From positions 186,001-250,000 of the forward strand of contig NZ_JBFEGG010000003.1 of the NCBI RefSeq assembly GCF_047228935.1: a stretch of DNA of 64,000 bases, read 5' to 3'. The position numbers were made by a program, and so were the translations under genes. A model generated the notes under the pieces. That model was given only the letters and a program-made list of their open reading frames with translations, was not told the origin of the DNA and did not search any database. The DNA comes from Ornithinibacillus sp047228935 (GTDB lineage Bacteria; Bacillota; Bacilli; Bacillales; Amphibacillaceae). Below, in pieces: positions 50,021 to 58,813 of the stretch (position 1 is the first letter of the stretch; each line of letters opens with the position of its first letter).

Positions 50021-52084
50021 TTATTTTATCCTTAAAATATTTGCAAGTGCTGTATCTACATCCGTTGTAGGCTGCTGGCAAGCAAAATTTTCACATACAT
50101 AAATAGTTGTTTGACCATCGATTATTTTATAGTCCACTACAAATGGGGCAACATTCTTTAACTGCTCTGGGCTGTTGGCGACTAATAATGCGATGTCCGG
50201 TATAAAACTATTCTGCAACTTATTTAATACTTCAGCCTTGGAAGGCTCAGATTGCCCGAGGACTACCACTTCTTTTGTCGGGTTCTCTGTCAGCAGGATA
50301 CTTTGAAGAAAGAACACGCCTGCAGATGCTTGTTTATTCATATCTTCATAAAAAGTGGCGTACATTTCTTCTACTTTATCTAAATATCGAGTTTCACCAG
50401 TTAAGTTAGCCATCTGAACAAGTACATAGGCTGCAATACTATTTCCAGACGGTGTTGCCCCGTCATAAATTTCTTTGTCATTTGATATTAGCCGTTCATT
50501 ATTTTTACCACTGAAGAAGAATCCACCATGTTCCTCGTCGCCAAACAATTCTATCATCGCTTCCAGTTGATCTTTTGCTTTGGACAAGTATTCTAAATTA
50601 AATTCTGCTTGATACAACTCCAAATAAGACCAGACTAAATAGGCATAGTCGTCGAGATAAGCATCATATTTGGTCTCTCCATCACGATAACGTGCCATGA
50701 GTGTTCCATCTTTAACAAGTTTCTCCTCAACAAAAGCTATCGCTTTTTGAGCCATTGATAGATAGTCCTTGTTATGAAAAACTTTACTAGCTTTAGCTAA
50801 ACCAGCAATCATCATTGCATTCCATGAGGTCAATACTTTATCGTCTACATGTGGATAGACTCGTTTCTCTCGTTCGGTGAGAAGCTTTTGTCTTGCTTCG
50901 TCCAATTGAACCTCTAGTTCTTCTATGGTTAAATCGAATTCATCAGCAACACTTTCTAAACTCGAGCGAATGAGATTAGGAATATTCTTCCCTTCAAAGT
51001 TACCATAAGGGGTGATACCGTAAGCCGTCGTGTAAATATCACCAAGTTCTTCTCCTAAAATATCAAAAATCTCTTCATCTTCCCAAACATAATATTTCCC
51101 CTCAACACCCTCTGAATCGGCATCAATTGCAGAATAAAAAGCACCTTCCTCACTCATCATTTCACGCTTCACAAATTCAATAATCTGCACAGCAATCTTT
51201 TTATAGAAAGGGTTCTTTGTTACTTGATAACATTCTGTATATGCAATTAGTAATAGGGCGTTATCGTATAGCATTTTTTCAAAATGGGGAATTAACCATT
51301 TTTCGTCGGTTGAATATCTAGCAAAACCAAAGCCTATATGATCCCAGATTCCACCAGCAGCCATGTTTTGTAATGTGCTTTCCACCATTTTTAGGGCAGC
51401 TGTTTTCCCAGTAAAATGATAATAACGTAGTAAAAACATAACATTCTGAGGCTGTGGAAACTTCGGTGCTTCCCAAAAACCGCCATAGGTAAAATCATAG
51501 CCCCGTCCCAACTGCTGGAAAGCTTGATCGGTTATTTCCTTTGTTAATCGGTGCGTGCTTTTTTGACGTGTCGTACTGTCTAAAGCTTGCTTCACACTAT
51601 CCGTTACTTCTGAAATGTGCTCCGGGTCAGTACTATATTTAATATGCAGTTGTTCCAAAGCTTCTACCAAGCCAGGTCTTCCGTATTTACTTTCTTTTGG
51701 AAAATATGTACCCGCGTAAAATGGGATCTTATCTGGTGTCATAAAAATAGTAAGTGGCCACCCACCATGACCAGCCATCATTTGACAAACTTTCATATAG
51801 ATTGAATCTACATCAGGACGCTCCTCACGATCGACCTTAATGGAGATATAGTGCTCGTTTAACATGTTAGCAACTTCTTCATCCTCGAATGATTCGTGAG
51901 CCATAACATGGCACCAATGACAAGTGCTGTAGCCGATAGAGAGGAAGATTGGTTTGTTTTCTTGTTTTGCTTTTACAAACGCTTCTTCTCCCCAAGGATA
52001 CCAGTTGACTGGGTTGTAGGCGTGCTGGAGCAGGTATGGTGATTTTTCTTCGCTTAATTTATTCGGAATTTGTTTAGATGTCAT
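50021..52084 (-). CDS. yyaL: thioredoxin-fold DUF255 protein YyaL
   Basis: A 687-residue cytosolic protein. The N-terminal thioredoxin-like DUF255 domain has KSPYLLQHAYNPVNWYPWG, then STCHWCHVMAHESFEDEEVA with a CxxC (Cys-His-Trp-Cys) and GGWPLTIFMTP. From about residue 180 a six-hairpin (alpha/alpha)6 barrel follows, like glycosidases (GGIWDHIGFGFARYSTD, DNALLL, DSEGVEGKYYVWEDEE). It belongs to the YyaL/SPATA20 family; activity is unknown though both parts look intact. Start ATG 52084, seven bases from AAGGTG; the GTG nine bases upstream lies in that site. Confidence 0.92.
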   Translation of the reverse strand: MTSKQIPNKLSEEKSPYLLQHAYNPVNWYPWGEEAFVKAKQENKPIFLSIGYSTCHWCHVMAHESFEDEEVANMLNEHYISIKVDREERPDVDSIYMKVCQMMAGHGGWPLTIFMTPDKIPFYAGTYFPKESKYGRPGLVEALEQLHIKYSTDPEHISEVTDSVKQALDSTTRQKSTHRLTKEITDQAFQQLGRGYDFTYGGFWEAPKFPQPQNVMFLLRYYHFTGKTAALKMVESTLQNMAAGGIWDHIGFGFARYSTDEKWLIPHFEKMLYDNALLLIAYTECYQVTKNPFYKKIAVQIIEFVKREMMSEEGAFYSAIDADSEGVEGKYYVWEDEEIFDILGEELGDIYTTAYGITPYGNFEGKNIPNLIRSSLESVADEFDLTIEELEVQLDEARQKLLTEREKRVYPHVDDKVLTSWNAMMIAGLAKASKVFHNKDYLSMAQKAIAFVEEKLVKDGTLMARYRDGETKYDAYLDDYAYLVWSYLELYQAEFNLEYLSKAKDQLEAMIELFGDEEHGGFFFSGKNNERLISNDKEIYDGATPSGNSIAAYVLVQMANLTGETRYLDKVEEMYATFYEDMNKQASAGVFFLQSILLTENPTKEVVVLGQSEPSKAEVLNKLQNSFIPDIALLVANSPEQLKNVAPFVVDYKIIDGQTTIYVCENFACQQPTTDVDTALANILRIK

Positions 52085-52192
52085 TCGTATCACCTTCTTT
52101 AATATTATCCTTATACTTTACCATAAGTATCCTATTATACTTGATAAGAAATGCAATCTAAGGAAAGCGCTGTATTAATGAAATATAAAGAA

Positions 52193-52227
52193 ACGCATGA
52201 ATAAGGCAAAAGCCATTATCCATGCGT
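52193..52227 (-). terminator. Terminator of yhgE
   Basis: ACGCATG (52193-52199) pairs with CATGCGT (52221-52227); GGC/GCC inside the loop can pair as well. On the minus strand it is followed by TTTCTTTAT. Confidence 0.75.
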
Positions 52228-52232
52228 ATATA

Positions 52233-54698
52233 TTATGCAATAACTTGTTCTGTTACTTCTGATTTCGAGCTAAATTGTTTCTTATGCTGCCAAACAAAAT
52301 AGCAAGCAGTAATGATAATAGCAGCGATAATATAGAGAAATAGAATACCAACATTATGCCACATAAATCCATAATCACCACTGGAAATTATCGCTTTAAA
52401 TCCTTGAACGGAATATGTCATCGGTAATAAAGGATTAAACCATTGTACGGCTTTTGGAATAACTTCTAGTGGAAATGTTCCTGCACTACTTGTTAACTGT
52501 AAAATTAAAATGATGATCGCTACAAATCGCCCAGGGTTATTCCCGACTGTTACTAAAAGTTGAATTAATGTAACAAATGTTAGACTCGTAATAATTGAAA
52601 ATAGGAAGAACAATGGAATATTTTGAACATGAATATTTAAACCATATAAAATGAGTAAATCGGTAAGAACTGCTTGGATTATCCCGACCGTTGCCATAAC
52701 ACTAAACTTACTCATAAACCAGCTTAATCCTGATTTTGGAATACCGGCTGTGTCTTTTAATGGGAAAATAATCGTAAGTAGTAATGCCCCAACAAATAAC
52801 CCTAATGAAATAAAGTAAGGTGCAAATCCTGTACCATAGTTGTCTACTTTATTGACATGATGGATATCTAATGAAACAGGACTAGCCATCATATCATACG
52901 TTTCTTCATTGACATCAAGATCTCCAACTTGTTCTGAAGCGTCATGAAGTTTGGTATAAAGTTCAGTTGAACCACTTTGTAGTTCGGACGTTCCATCAGC
53001 AAGCTTAACTGATCCTTCTGTTAATTGCTCTGTACCATCGCTAAATTGTGATGCACCGTCAATTAACTGATTCATACCGTAAAGCAATTGACTAGAACCA
53101 TCATCAAGTTGGACAGCTCCGGTTTCGGCATCCGCTAGCTTTTTGGTGAATAACGCCATATTATCAGACCATTCTTTTTCACCTTCACTTAAACGAATCG
53201 CTCCAGATTGTAACTGGCTTAAACCAGTTGCTAATTGATGAATGCCTTCTTGAACATTGGATTGTCCTTGTTGTACGGTAGATAATCCGCCAGTAAGCTC
53301 ATCAAATACTGGATTCACGGCATCAGCAATTTGTTTTTTTATGTTGCTTGCAGTAAGCTGTTCGCTAAGGCTATTTTGGTATTGATTAAAACCATCATCA
53401 ATATTATTAATGGACTTATCAACGCCAGCTTGAATTCCAGTTGCAAAGCTTGGCTTTAAGGATTGATAAAGCTGATTTTCTACTTCTTGTTTTGATGGCG
53501 CGTTCTTTGCAAAATCTGCTAATATAGCATCCTTTTCTGCCACTCCATAAGTAGTCAGCAACTGGTCTAATTGTTCGATTTGCGCTTGTTCGCTTTCAAT
53601 CATGTTTTCTGCAATTTGTTCAGCAGCACCGTTAGATAATTGTTCTGTTAATTGTGGAGCAAGTTGTTCATTTAACCCTTCATTAATTGTAGCGTTTAAT
53701 TGATCAATACCAGTATTCATTTCTTCAGAACCACCAGCTAGCTGCTCACTTATATTAGCAGCAAGTTCTTTCGGTAGGGAAGTTTGAAACTGCTTTAGAC
53801 CATCATATACTTTCGTAGTTCCAGCAAGTAAACTAGGAATTTTCTCATCCAATGAATTGATGCCATTTGCTGCTTCTGATATACCAGAAGTAAGGGTGTC
53901 AGTTCCGTTATGAATTTCTTCTGTCCCATTTAACAGTTTTCCACCTGCATCAGCTAATTGACCTAAACCGGTTGCCAGTTCTTTTGAACCAATAGCAAGT
54001 TCGCTAGTTCCAGATTGTGCTGTACTAAGCCCGTTTTGAAAATCAATTGATTTTGAAGCTAACAATTGTAGATTCTCTTTTAACTCTACAGAACCTTCGT
54101 GTATATCCACAGTTCCATTTGCTAATTGTTCAGAACCATCACTAGCTTGTTTTAAACCATCTCCCATATTTGAGATAGTAGTAAAAATTGTTTCAGCATA
54201 TGTTTTAGAAACTTCACTAGCCATCGTTGCTTGAATTTTACTAACTGCTGTTTCTCCAATTTGGCTAGCTAGAAAATTATAGCTGTCATTTGGAAAATAT
54301 TTTAGTTGAAGCTTGTTTGGATGTTCTTTTAGTAATGTTGTTGCGTTTTCTGAGAAATTGTTAGGAATTTCAATAATCATATAATAGGTAAGATCATCTA
54401 ATCCTTGTTGAGCTTCTTTTTCTGAAATGAAATGGAAATTAAAGGCATTACTTTCCTTCAAATTCTCCACTAAGTCATCCCCGATATGCAAACTTTTCCC
54501 TTCGAATACAGCGCCTTCATCAAGATTGACTACTGCTACAGGAAGTTCATCCATTTTCGCGTAAGGATCTAGGAAAGACCATAGAAACATAACGGCGTAT
54601 ATTAAGGGAATAAATAAAATCGCGATTATCGGAATAAGAAGTTTTTTATCCTTACTAATTCGTTGTAATTCTCTTCCGAATAATTTCATACCATTCAT
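52233..54698 (-). CDS. yhgE: YhgE/Pip family membrane protein
   Basis: An 821-residue protein. One membrane helix near residues 17-40 is followed by LDPYAKMDELPVAVVNLDEGA, a family mark. A long external region (about 60-590) contains many repeats of xLxxGxxxLxxGxxxL (SEQLANGTVDIHEGSVEL, SSQLLYGMNQLIDGASQ), i.e. heptad-like helical hairpins. A C-terminal ABC-2-like block of about five helices follows (from residue 625). Lactococcal Pip is a phage receptor; ESX-type systems have relatives. The start has AGGAGG at eight bases. It lies downstream of a TetR gene whose sites occur before both. Confidence 0.88.
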   Translation of the reverse strand: MNGMKLFGRELQRISKDKKLLIPIIAILFIPLIYAVMFLWSFLDPYAKMDELPVAVVNLDEGAVFEGKSLHIGDDLVENLKESNAFNFHFISEKEAQQGLDDLTYYMIIEIPNNFSENATTLLKEHPNKLQLKYFPNDSYNFLASQIGETAVSKIQATMASEVSKTYAETIFTTISNMGDGLKQASDGSEQLANGTVDIHEGSVELKENLQLLASKSIDFQNGLSTAQSGTSELAIGSKELATGLGQLADAGGKLLNGTEEIHNGTDTLTSGISEAANGINSLDEKIPSLLAGTTKVYDGLKQFQTSLPKELAANISEQLAGGSEEMNTGIDQLNATINEGLNEQLAPQLTEQLSNGAAEQIAENMIESEQAQIEQLDQLLTTYGVAEKDAILADFAKNAPSKQEVENQLYQSLKPSFATGIQAGVDKSINNIDDGFNQYQNSLSEQLTASNIKKQIADAVNPVFDELTGGLSTVQQGQSNVQEGIHQLATGLSQLQSGAIRLSEGEKEWSDNMALFTKKLADAETGAVQLDDGSSQLLYGMNQLIDGASQFSDGTEQLTEGSVKLADGTSELQSGSTELYTKLHDASEQVGDLDVNEETYDMMASPVSLDIHHVNKVDNYGTGFAPYFISLGLFVGALLLTIIFPLKDTAGIPKSGLSWFMSKFSVMATVGIIQAVLTDLLILYGLNIHVQNIPLFFLFSIITSLTFVTLIQLLVTVGNNPGRFVAIIILILQLTSSAGTFPLEVIPKAVQWFNPLLPMTYSVQGFKAIISSGDYGFMWHNVGILFLYIIAAIIITACYFVWQHKKQFSSKSEVTEQVIA

Positions 54699-54724
54699 AA
54701 CTTTTTACCTCCTGTTAAAAATAA

Positions 54725-54747
54725 TGACCATATTGGTCAATTGGTCA
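54725..54747 (-). promoter_or_regulatory. TetR-type operator before yhgE
   Basis: TGACCATATTGGTCA (54725-54739) is an inverted repeat with a three-base centre, and a further half-site TTGGTCA lies at 54741-54747. The same TGACC/GGTCA halves recur before the tetR gene. Confidence 0.75.
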
Positions 54748-54825
54748 TGAAAAGGAAAAATAAGAGGACTATCACAATGTGACAATCCATCATGTTTAAA
54801 TCCGATTAAAATGAGAAGTTTTTCG

Positions 54826-55398
54826 CTATTTTTTGGATAAGCCTTCGAATATATACAACTTAAGCATCTTGGCAATTTCATCTTTAGAAAGAGAAGGGTT
54901 ATTTCGTTCCCAGTCAAAGATCAATGCAATATACATTTTCAAAATGATAAATGCTGTAATCTTTGGATCACACGGATGAATGTACTCTTTTTCAATAGCT
55001 TCTTCAATAATATGACCAATGTAATTCACTATTGCATCTTCGAAGAACTTTAAGGCATCCACAACTTCTGGTGTTCCAAATTTACCTTCCTCAAACAGCT
55101 TAATTGCAAGTTGATGCTCTAAACGAAACTCGAGCATTTTATATATTGCTCGATGTACATATTCTTGAAAGGTAAGATTTTCTTCAAACGTTTCTTCCGC
55201 TGCTTTCTTCATTTCCTGAATCAAGTCTTCCATTATGAATTGAAGAAGCTCTTCTTTGTTTTTGAAAAATGTATAAATCGTTCCTTTGCCAACATTCGCT
55301 AGCTTTGCAATCTGCTCCATTGTTGTTGCCTTATAGCCGAATAAAGCAAAGGATTTTTCTGCAGCTATTACGATTTTCTTCTTCCGATCGATTTCCAC
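54826..55398 (-). CDS. TetR/AcrR family regulator
   Basis: A 190-residue regulator. The N-terminal HTH reads IVIAAEKSFALFGYKATTMEQ, then IAKLANVGKGTIYTFFKNKEELL (residues about 9-52). The remainder is a helical ligand-binding domain with no specific motif. Co-directional with yhgE downstream and sharing operator half-sites, it is the likely repressor of yhgE and itself. I start it at GTG 55398, seven bases after AGGTGG; an in-frame TTG 24 bases upstream lies across the site and is less likely. Confidence 0.85.
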   Translation of the reverse strand: MEIDRKKKIVIAAEKSFALFGYKATTMEQIAKLANVGKGTIYTFFKNKEELLQFIMEDLIQEMKKAAEETFEENLTFQEYVHRAIYKMLEFRLEHQLAIKLFEEGKFGTPEVVDALKFFEDAIVNYIGHIIEEAIEKEYIHPCDPKITAFIILKMYIALIFDWERNNPSLSKDEIAKMLKLYIFEGLSKK

Positions 55399-55415
55399 CT
55401 TATCACCACCTGGGT

Positions 55416-55438
55416 TGACCAAATGAACATTTCGGTCA
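55416..55438 (-). promoter_or_regulatory. TetR-type operator before its own gene
   Basis: TGACC (55416-55420) and GGTCA (55434-55438) flank AAATG-AA-CATTTC, so the 23 bases form an inverted repeat with one extra base. Half-sites match those before yhgE. Confidence 0.7.
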
Positions 55439-55546
55439 TTAAGTACAAGTTAATAGTAATACTACTAGGTTTGGAAGTCAAGTTAATATCTTATATAAGT
55501 TTCCTAATTAAGAGAAAAAATAGTTTGGAAAATCCTCCGAAAATTT

Positions 55547-55573
55547 GAGAACATTTAGAAAAGATGACGATGT
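55547..55573 (+). promoter_or_regulatory. candidate ECF-type autoregulated promoter
   Basis: GAGAAC (55547-55552), 15 bases, then CGATGT (55568-55573) resembles ECF sigma promoters (AAC in -35, CG in -10). It lies 41 bases before the sigma gene start. The match is weak. Confidence 0.25.
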
Positions 55574-55613
55574 ATATATTGTAAGGGCCTTTATTAACAA
55601 AGGAGTTAAAAAG

Positions 55614-56180
55614 ATGAAAATTACTAATGAAAATTTTATTAAACAGTTTAAAAGAGGAAAAGAAGCTGCCTTAGAATATGTGATTGACACCTATATTGGT
55701 ATCGTAAAAGCAGTAGTATATAAAAACTTTAAGATAAGCAAGGATCAGCATTTAATAGAAGAATGTATTAGTGATACGTTTCTAGGAGCTTTTGAAAATG
55801 CTAGACAATTTAAGGGGGAGACAGAGGATTTTCAAAAATGGCTTTGTACGATTGCTAAATTTAAAACGATAGATAAAGTGAGAAAAATCTCTCGGGTTCC
55901 GCTTACTTCAGAAATTAATGAAGAGGATTCCACTGTTCACTCGGCTGAAGAAGAGTTTCTATCAAAAGAGACTATTGTAGAACTATTAAAGCTAATGAGC
56001 GAATTAGAACAAATAGACCGCGATATTTTTACGATGAAATATTTTCTCGATAAGAGTAATCAGGATATCGCCGATTATTTAGGGTTATCTAAGGCTGCTG
56101 TTGATAATCGGTTGTATCGTGGGAAAAAGAAATTAAGAGATTTTGGCATAGGGGGTAAGTTTCATGAAAAAACTGTATAG
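55614..56180 (+). CDS. ECF-type RNA polymerase sigma factor
   Basis: A 188-residue sigma-70 family protein with only regions 2 and 4. Region 2 has EECISDTFLGAFENARQFKG and FQKWLCTIAKFKTIDKVRK; region 4 has LEQIDRDIFTMKYFLDKSNQDIA and LSKAAVDNRLYRGKKKLR. It directs transcription under envelope or other stress when released by the membrane protein encoded next. Start ATG 55614, eight bases from AAGGAG; in-frame upstream codons cross the promoter. It overlaps the next gene by 17 bases. Confidence 0.88.
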   Translation: MKITNENFIKQFKRGKEAALEYVIDTYIGIVKAVVYKNFKISKDQHLIEECISDTFLGAFENARQFKGETEDFQKWLCTIAKFKTIDKVRKISRVPLTSEINEEDSTVHSAEEEFLSKETIVELLKLMSELEQIDRDIFTMKYFLDKSNQDIADYLGLSKAAVDNRLYRGKKKLRDFGIGGKFHEKTV

Positions 56181-57279
56181 CCAATTTAATAGAATTGCAA
56201 TAGATGAAAGTATTGAATCGATGCAGGTAAGTGAACAGGAAATAGAACGGATTAAGCAGAGAGTATTAAAGCAAAAGAAATGTCAATTACCAAGAGGATT
56301 ATCTGTTGCAGTGATTTCAATAGTAATGGTAATTTTAGCTGGTACTATAACAGGTATCACGAACCCGGCTTTTGCTGCTAATTTACCAATTATCGGCAAC
56401 ATATTTGAGTTATTTAAGGATAATGAGGAAGAATATATTTTTGATAATTATCAGGATTATGCTAGCCAAGTAGGTATTACTCAGGAAAGTAATGGTGTAA
56501 GCATGACGATAACAGATGTAGTTTATGATAAAGAAAATATTACGATTGGTTATACATTGGAAACAAAACATGATTTAGGTGAGGATCCATTTATGGAGGG
56601 AGATTGGGAGTTAAAAACCTTAACGAAAGACAATCATCTTCTAAATTATCATGGTTCAACCGGCGCAAGCCAACTGATAGAACAGATCGATGAACATACG
56701 TATGCAGGAATCTATATGATTCAATTAAAAGCAGGTGACCATCCTGATAAAATAAAACTCAATTGGAATAAACATAAGATTGGCTCTTTTGATAGGGATA
56801 ATCCACCTTATTCCATGGTAAATCCAGTAGAAGGAAGCTGGAATTTTGAACTAACATTAAAAGCGATTGAAAGGGAAGTACAAAAATTTGATGATCTAGT
56901 CAGTAGTAGTGAGGGACTAGAAGTTAGACTGAAAAGTATTTCTAAATCACCAATTACGACCAGCTTTCATTTTACGGAAATAGTAGAAGCAAATTATCGA
57001 AATGAAGACTGGGCATCGGTATTCATTAACTATAAAGTTACAGATGATTTAGGAAATGAATACACGGTTGTCTGGAATGGAGCACAAGGAACTAATCCAT
57101 ACGTGATGACATCACGATCTGTTACAACAGCAATTAATAAAGAAGCAAGTTCTTTAATTATTACACCAATTGCAGAAATATATAAAATGAAGGATTCAGA
57201 TGCATCAAATGGGGAAATGGAGATTGTGAAAGGCCCGTTTCATTTAGATCCGATAGTGGTTCCGTTGGAGAAAGAGTAA
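56164..57279 (+). CDS. DUF4179 membrane protein, likely anti-sigma factor
   Basis: A 371-residue single-pass protein. Residues 1-44 are a cytosolic, charged helical segment (VSEQEIERIKQRVLKQKK). A membrane helix spans about 45-67 (SVAVISIVMVILAGTITG). Then follows an extracytoplasmic beta-rich DUF4179-type region: NPAFAANLPIIGNIFELF, SNGVSMTITDVVYDKENITIGYTLE. This layout and overlap with an ECF sigma gene define a sigma/anti-sigma pair. Such proteins are cleaved or change shape on a signal; the signal here is unknown. No known protease site could be seen. Confidence 0.82.
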   Translation: MKKLYSQFNRIAIDESIESMQVSEQEIERIKQRVLKQKKCQLPRGLSVAVISIVMVILAGTITGITNPAFAANLPIIGNIFELFKDNEEEYIFDNYQDYASQVGITQESNGVSMTITDVVYDKENITIGYTLETKHDLGEDPFMEGDWELKTLTKDNHLLNYHGSTGASQLIEQIDEHTYAGIYMIQLKAGDHPDKIKLNWNKHKIGSFDRDNPPYSMVNPVEGSWNFELTLKAIEREVQKFDDLVSSSEGLEVRLKSISKSPITTSFHFTEIVEANYRNEDWASVFINYKVTDDLGNEYTVVWNGAQGTNPYVMTSRSVTTAINKEASSLIITPIAEIYKMKDSDASNGEMEIVKGPFHLDPIVVPLEKE

Positions 57280-57298
57280 CGAGTTTATATAAGAAGGA

Positions 57299-57329
57299 TA
57301 ATAAGGAACATGGTTCTTATTACTTTTTT
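57299..57329 (+). terminator. Terminator after the anti-sigma gene
   Basis: TAATAAGGAAC (57299-57309) pairs with GTTCTTATTA (57313-57322) with one bulged G and a three-base loop, then CTTTTTT. Confidence 0.75.
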
Positions 57330-57408
57330 GGTGACTTGTATCAATTTGGGATGCAAAAGTTAATGGATGACTAACTATAATAGTTAGGATATTAAAAAGG
57401 TGATTAAG

Positions 57409-57459
57409 GTGGCAATAACGGAAACCTATCCAATTTCTCGTATTACAAAGAAACCATAG
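57409..57459 (+). CDS. possible 16-residue peptide
   Basis: GTG at 57409, six bases after AAAAGGTG, opens MAITETYPISRITKKP and stops at TAG 57457-57459. A small perfect hairpin (CTAACTA-TAA-TAGTTAG, 57371-57387) precedes it. It may be a micropeptide or a relic of a lost gene; support is only the ribosome site. Confidence 0.22.
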   Translation: MAITETYPISRITKKP

Positions 57460-57482
57460 AAATTTTGAAATTAATATAGAAA

Positions 57483-57504
57483 GGGGGCTATTTCTATAGT
57501 CCCC
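57483..57504 (-). terminator. Terminator overlapping the Sel1 stop codon
   Basis: GGGGGCTAT (57483-57491) pairs with ATAGTCCCC (57496-57504) with one G:T pair, loop of four. The stop codon (57494-57496) is in the loop. On the minus strand CTTTCTATATT follows. Confidence 0.65.
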
Positions 57505-58501
57505 TCAATCTCTCCTTAGCCTGTTCGTCCCCTTTTAATGCTGCTTTTTGATACCATATCTTTGCTTTTTTCAAATTTACTAGTGTACCTATACCATTTT
57601 CATAACAGAGTCCGAGATTAAATTCACCGTAAGAGTCCCCTTGTTCAGCGGCCATTTTATACCATGATATCGCTTCTTCCCCTTTGCCATTTTCCACTGC
57701 CTCATGGCCTAGGCGATTCGCTGCAAAAACATCACCCGCTATAGCTGATTTCTTAAACCAATCTTTGGACTTATCCATGTCAACCTCAGTACCAACCCCA
57801 TTTTCATACATATAACCTAATGTATACATCGCTTCAGGTACCCCTTTTTCAGCTGCTTGCATGAAAAGGTCAAGTGCTTTTCTGTTATCCTTTTCTACAT
57901 ATTCACCACGCAAATACATATCTGCGTAATTATTTATCGCATCTGGATAGCCTAATTCAGCAGACTCTTTATAGCATAAATATGTTTTCTCCAAATCCTG
58001 TTTCACTACTTTACCCATATAATAATAATTCCCTAACCAATAGAAGGCTTCTGGATTTTTACCAAGATTAGCAGATGCTTTAAACCATGGAAATGCCCAG
58101 GTATCTCGATCAATTAATCGATATAAATGCCCGAGCTGAAGTTGTGCGTCATGATTTCCTTTTACTGCTTCAGCATACAGTACAACGGCTTCTTCTAATT
58201 CATCCTCCTCCATATATATAGCAGATTGCTCATCAGAAAGGGTAAAAACTTCAGACAAAATGGTTAGTAAATCATGTATAACAAACGGTTTATATTCCTC
58301 ATGAACAACGGGTAAATTGCTTATTTGTTTATGTAAAATAAGGACATCGTCAGAAAGCACACTTTTAGGTGTGATGCATTCCTCTAATATTCCTGAGATG
58401 TCTTCATTGAATTGGTTACTCTCCAATAAATAATCTAATTTTTCTGCCGTATAGGTAAAACCTCTGTTAATTAATTCTTGCTTCAAGTACGCTTTGTCCA
58501 C
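57494..58501 (-). CDS. Sel1-like repeat protein
   Basis: A 335-residue soluble protein with Sel1/TPR-like helical repeats from about residue 100 to the end. Successive units show AxxxLGxxYxxGxxVxxDxxKAxxWFxxAAxxG: AFYWLGNYYYMGKVVKQDLEK, AINNYADMYLRGEYVEKDN, AMYTLGYMYENGVGTEVDMDK and GEFNLGLCYENGIGTLVNLKK are clear. The N-terminal 90 residues are a different helical region. Such proteins act as scaffolds for protein contacts; no partner can be named. It starts at GTG 58501, eight bases after AAAGGTG. Confidence 0.88.
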   Translation of the reverse strand: MDKAYLKQELINRGFTYTAEKLDYLLESNQFNEDISGILEECITPKSVLSDDVLILHKQISNLPVVHEEYKPFVIHDLLTILSEVFTLSDEQSAIYMEEDELEEAVVLYAEAVKGNHDAQLQLGHLYRLIDRDTWAFPWFKASANLGKNPEAFYWLGNYYYMGKVVKQDLEKTYLCYKESAELGYPDAINNYADMYLRGEYVEKDNRKALDLFMQAAEKGVPEAMYTLGYMYENGVGTEVDMDKSKDWFKKSAIAGDVFAANRLGHEAVENGKGEEAISWYKMAAEQGDSYGEFNLGLCYENGIGTLVNLKKAKIWYQKAALKGDEQAKERLRGL

Positions 58502-58813
58502 CTAAAAGACACCTTTCTACTTTCATTTTCTAGAGTATCTCACATTTATTTGTTCAAATCACGCGTTTCACATTTGCTGAAATGTTTCCCAAATGCCCAA
58601 GTTTTACCAAACAATAAAATTAAGAACATACTAATACTAAAGGATGAACCGATTACATAAAGATGATTCACCATTTTATTATTTTTTAGAACTATTTCAC
58701 TTCTTTAAAAACCCTTTACGCAAGTTGCGATATGTCCTAAAATGTTTAAGTCGACTTCATTAGAGTTTTCAGTTTATTTACGAAATTTAAAAACATCAGG
58801 AGGCTTTTCGTCC
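58502..58813. other. Intergenic stretch with nothing identified
   Basis: The 312 bases between the divergent Sel1 and peptide transporter genes are AT-rich. I see no gene, clear hairpin or convincing operator in them. The reading frame of the transporter is open further upstream to 58742, but without a ribosome site. Confidence 0.5.

Noticed and set aside
49751..50070. Open frames of 74 and 99 codons on both strands near 49.8-50.0 kb
   Set aside because: They are translations of repeat copy 2 and part of yyaL in the wrong frame.
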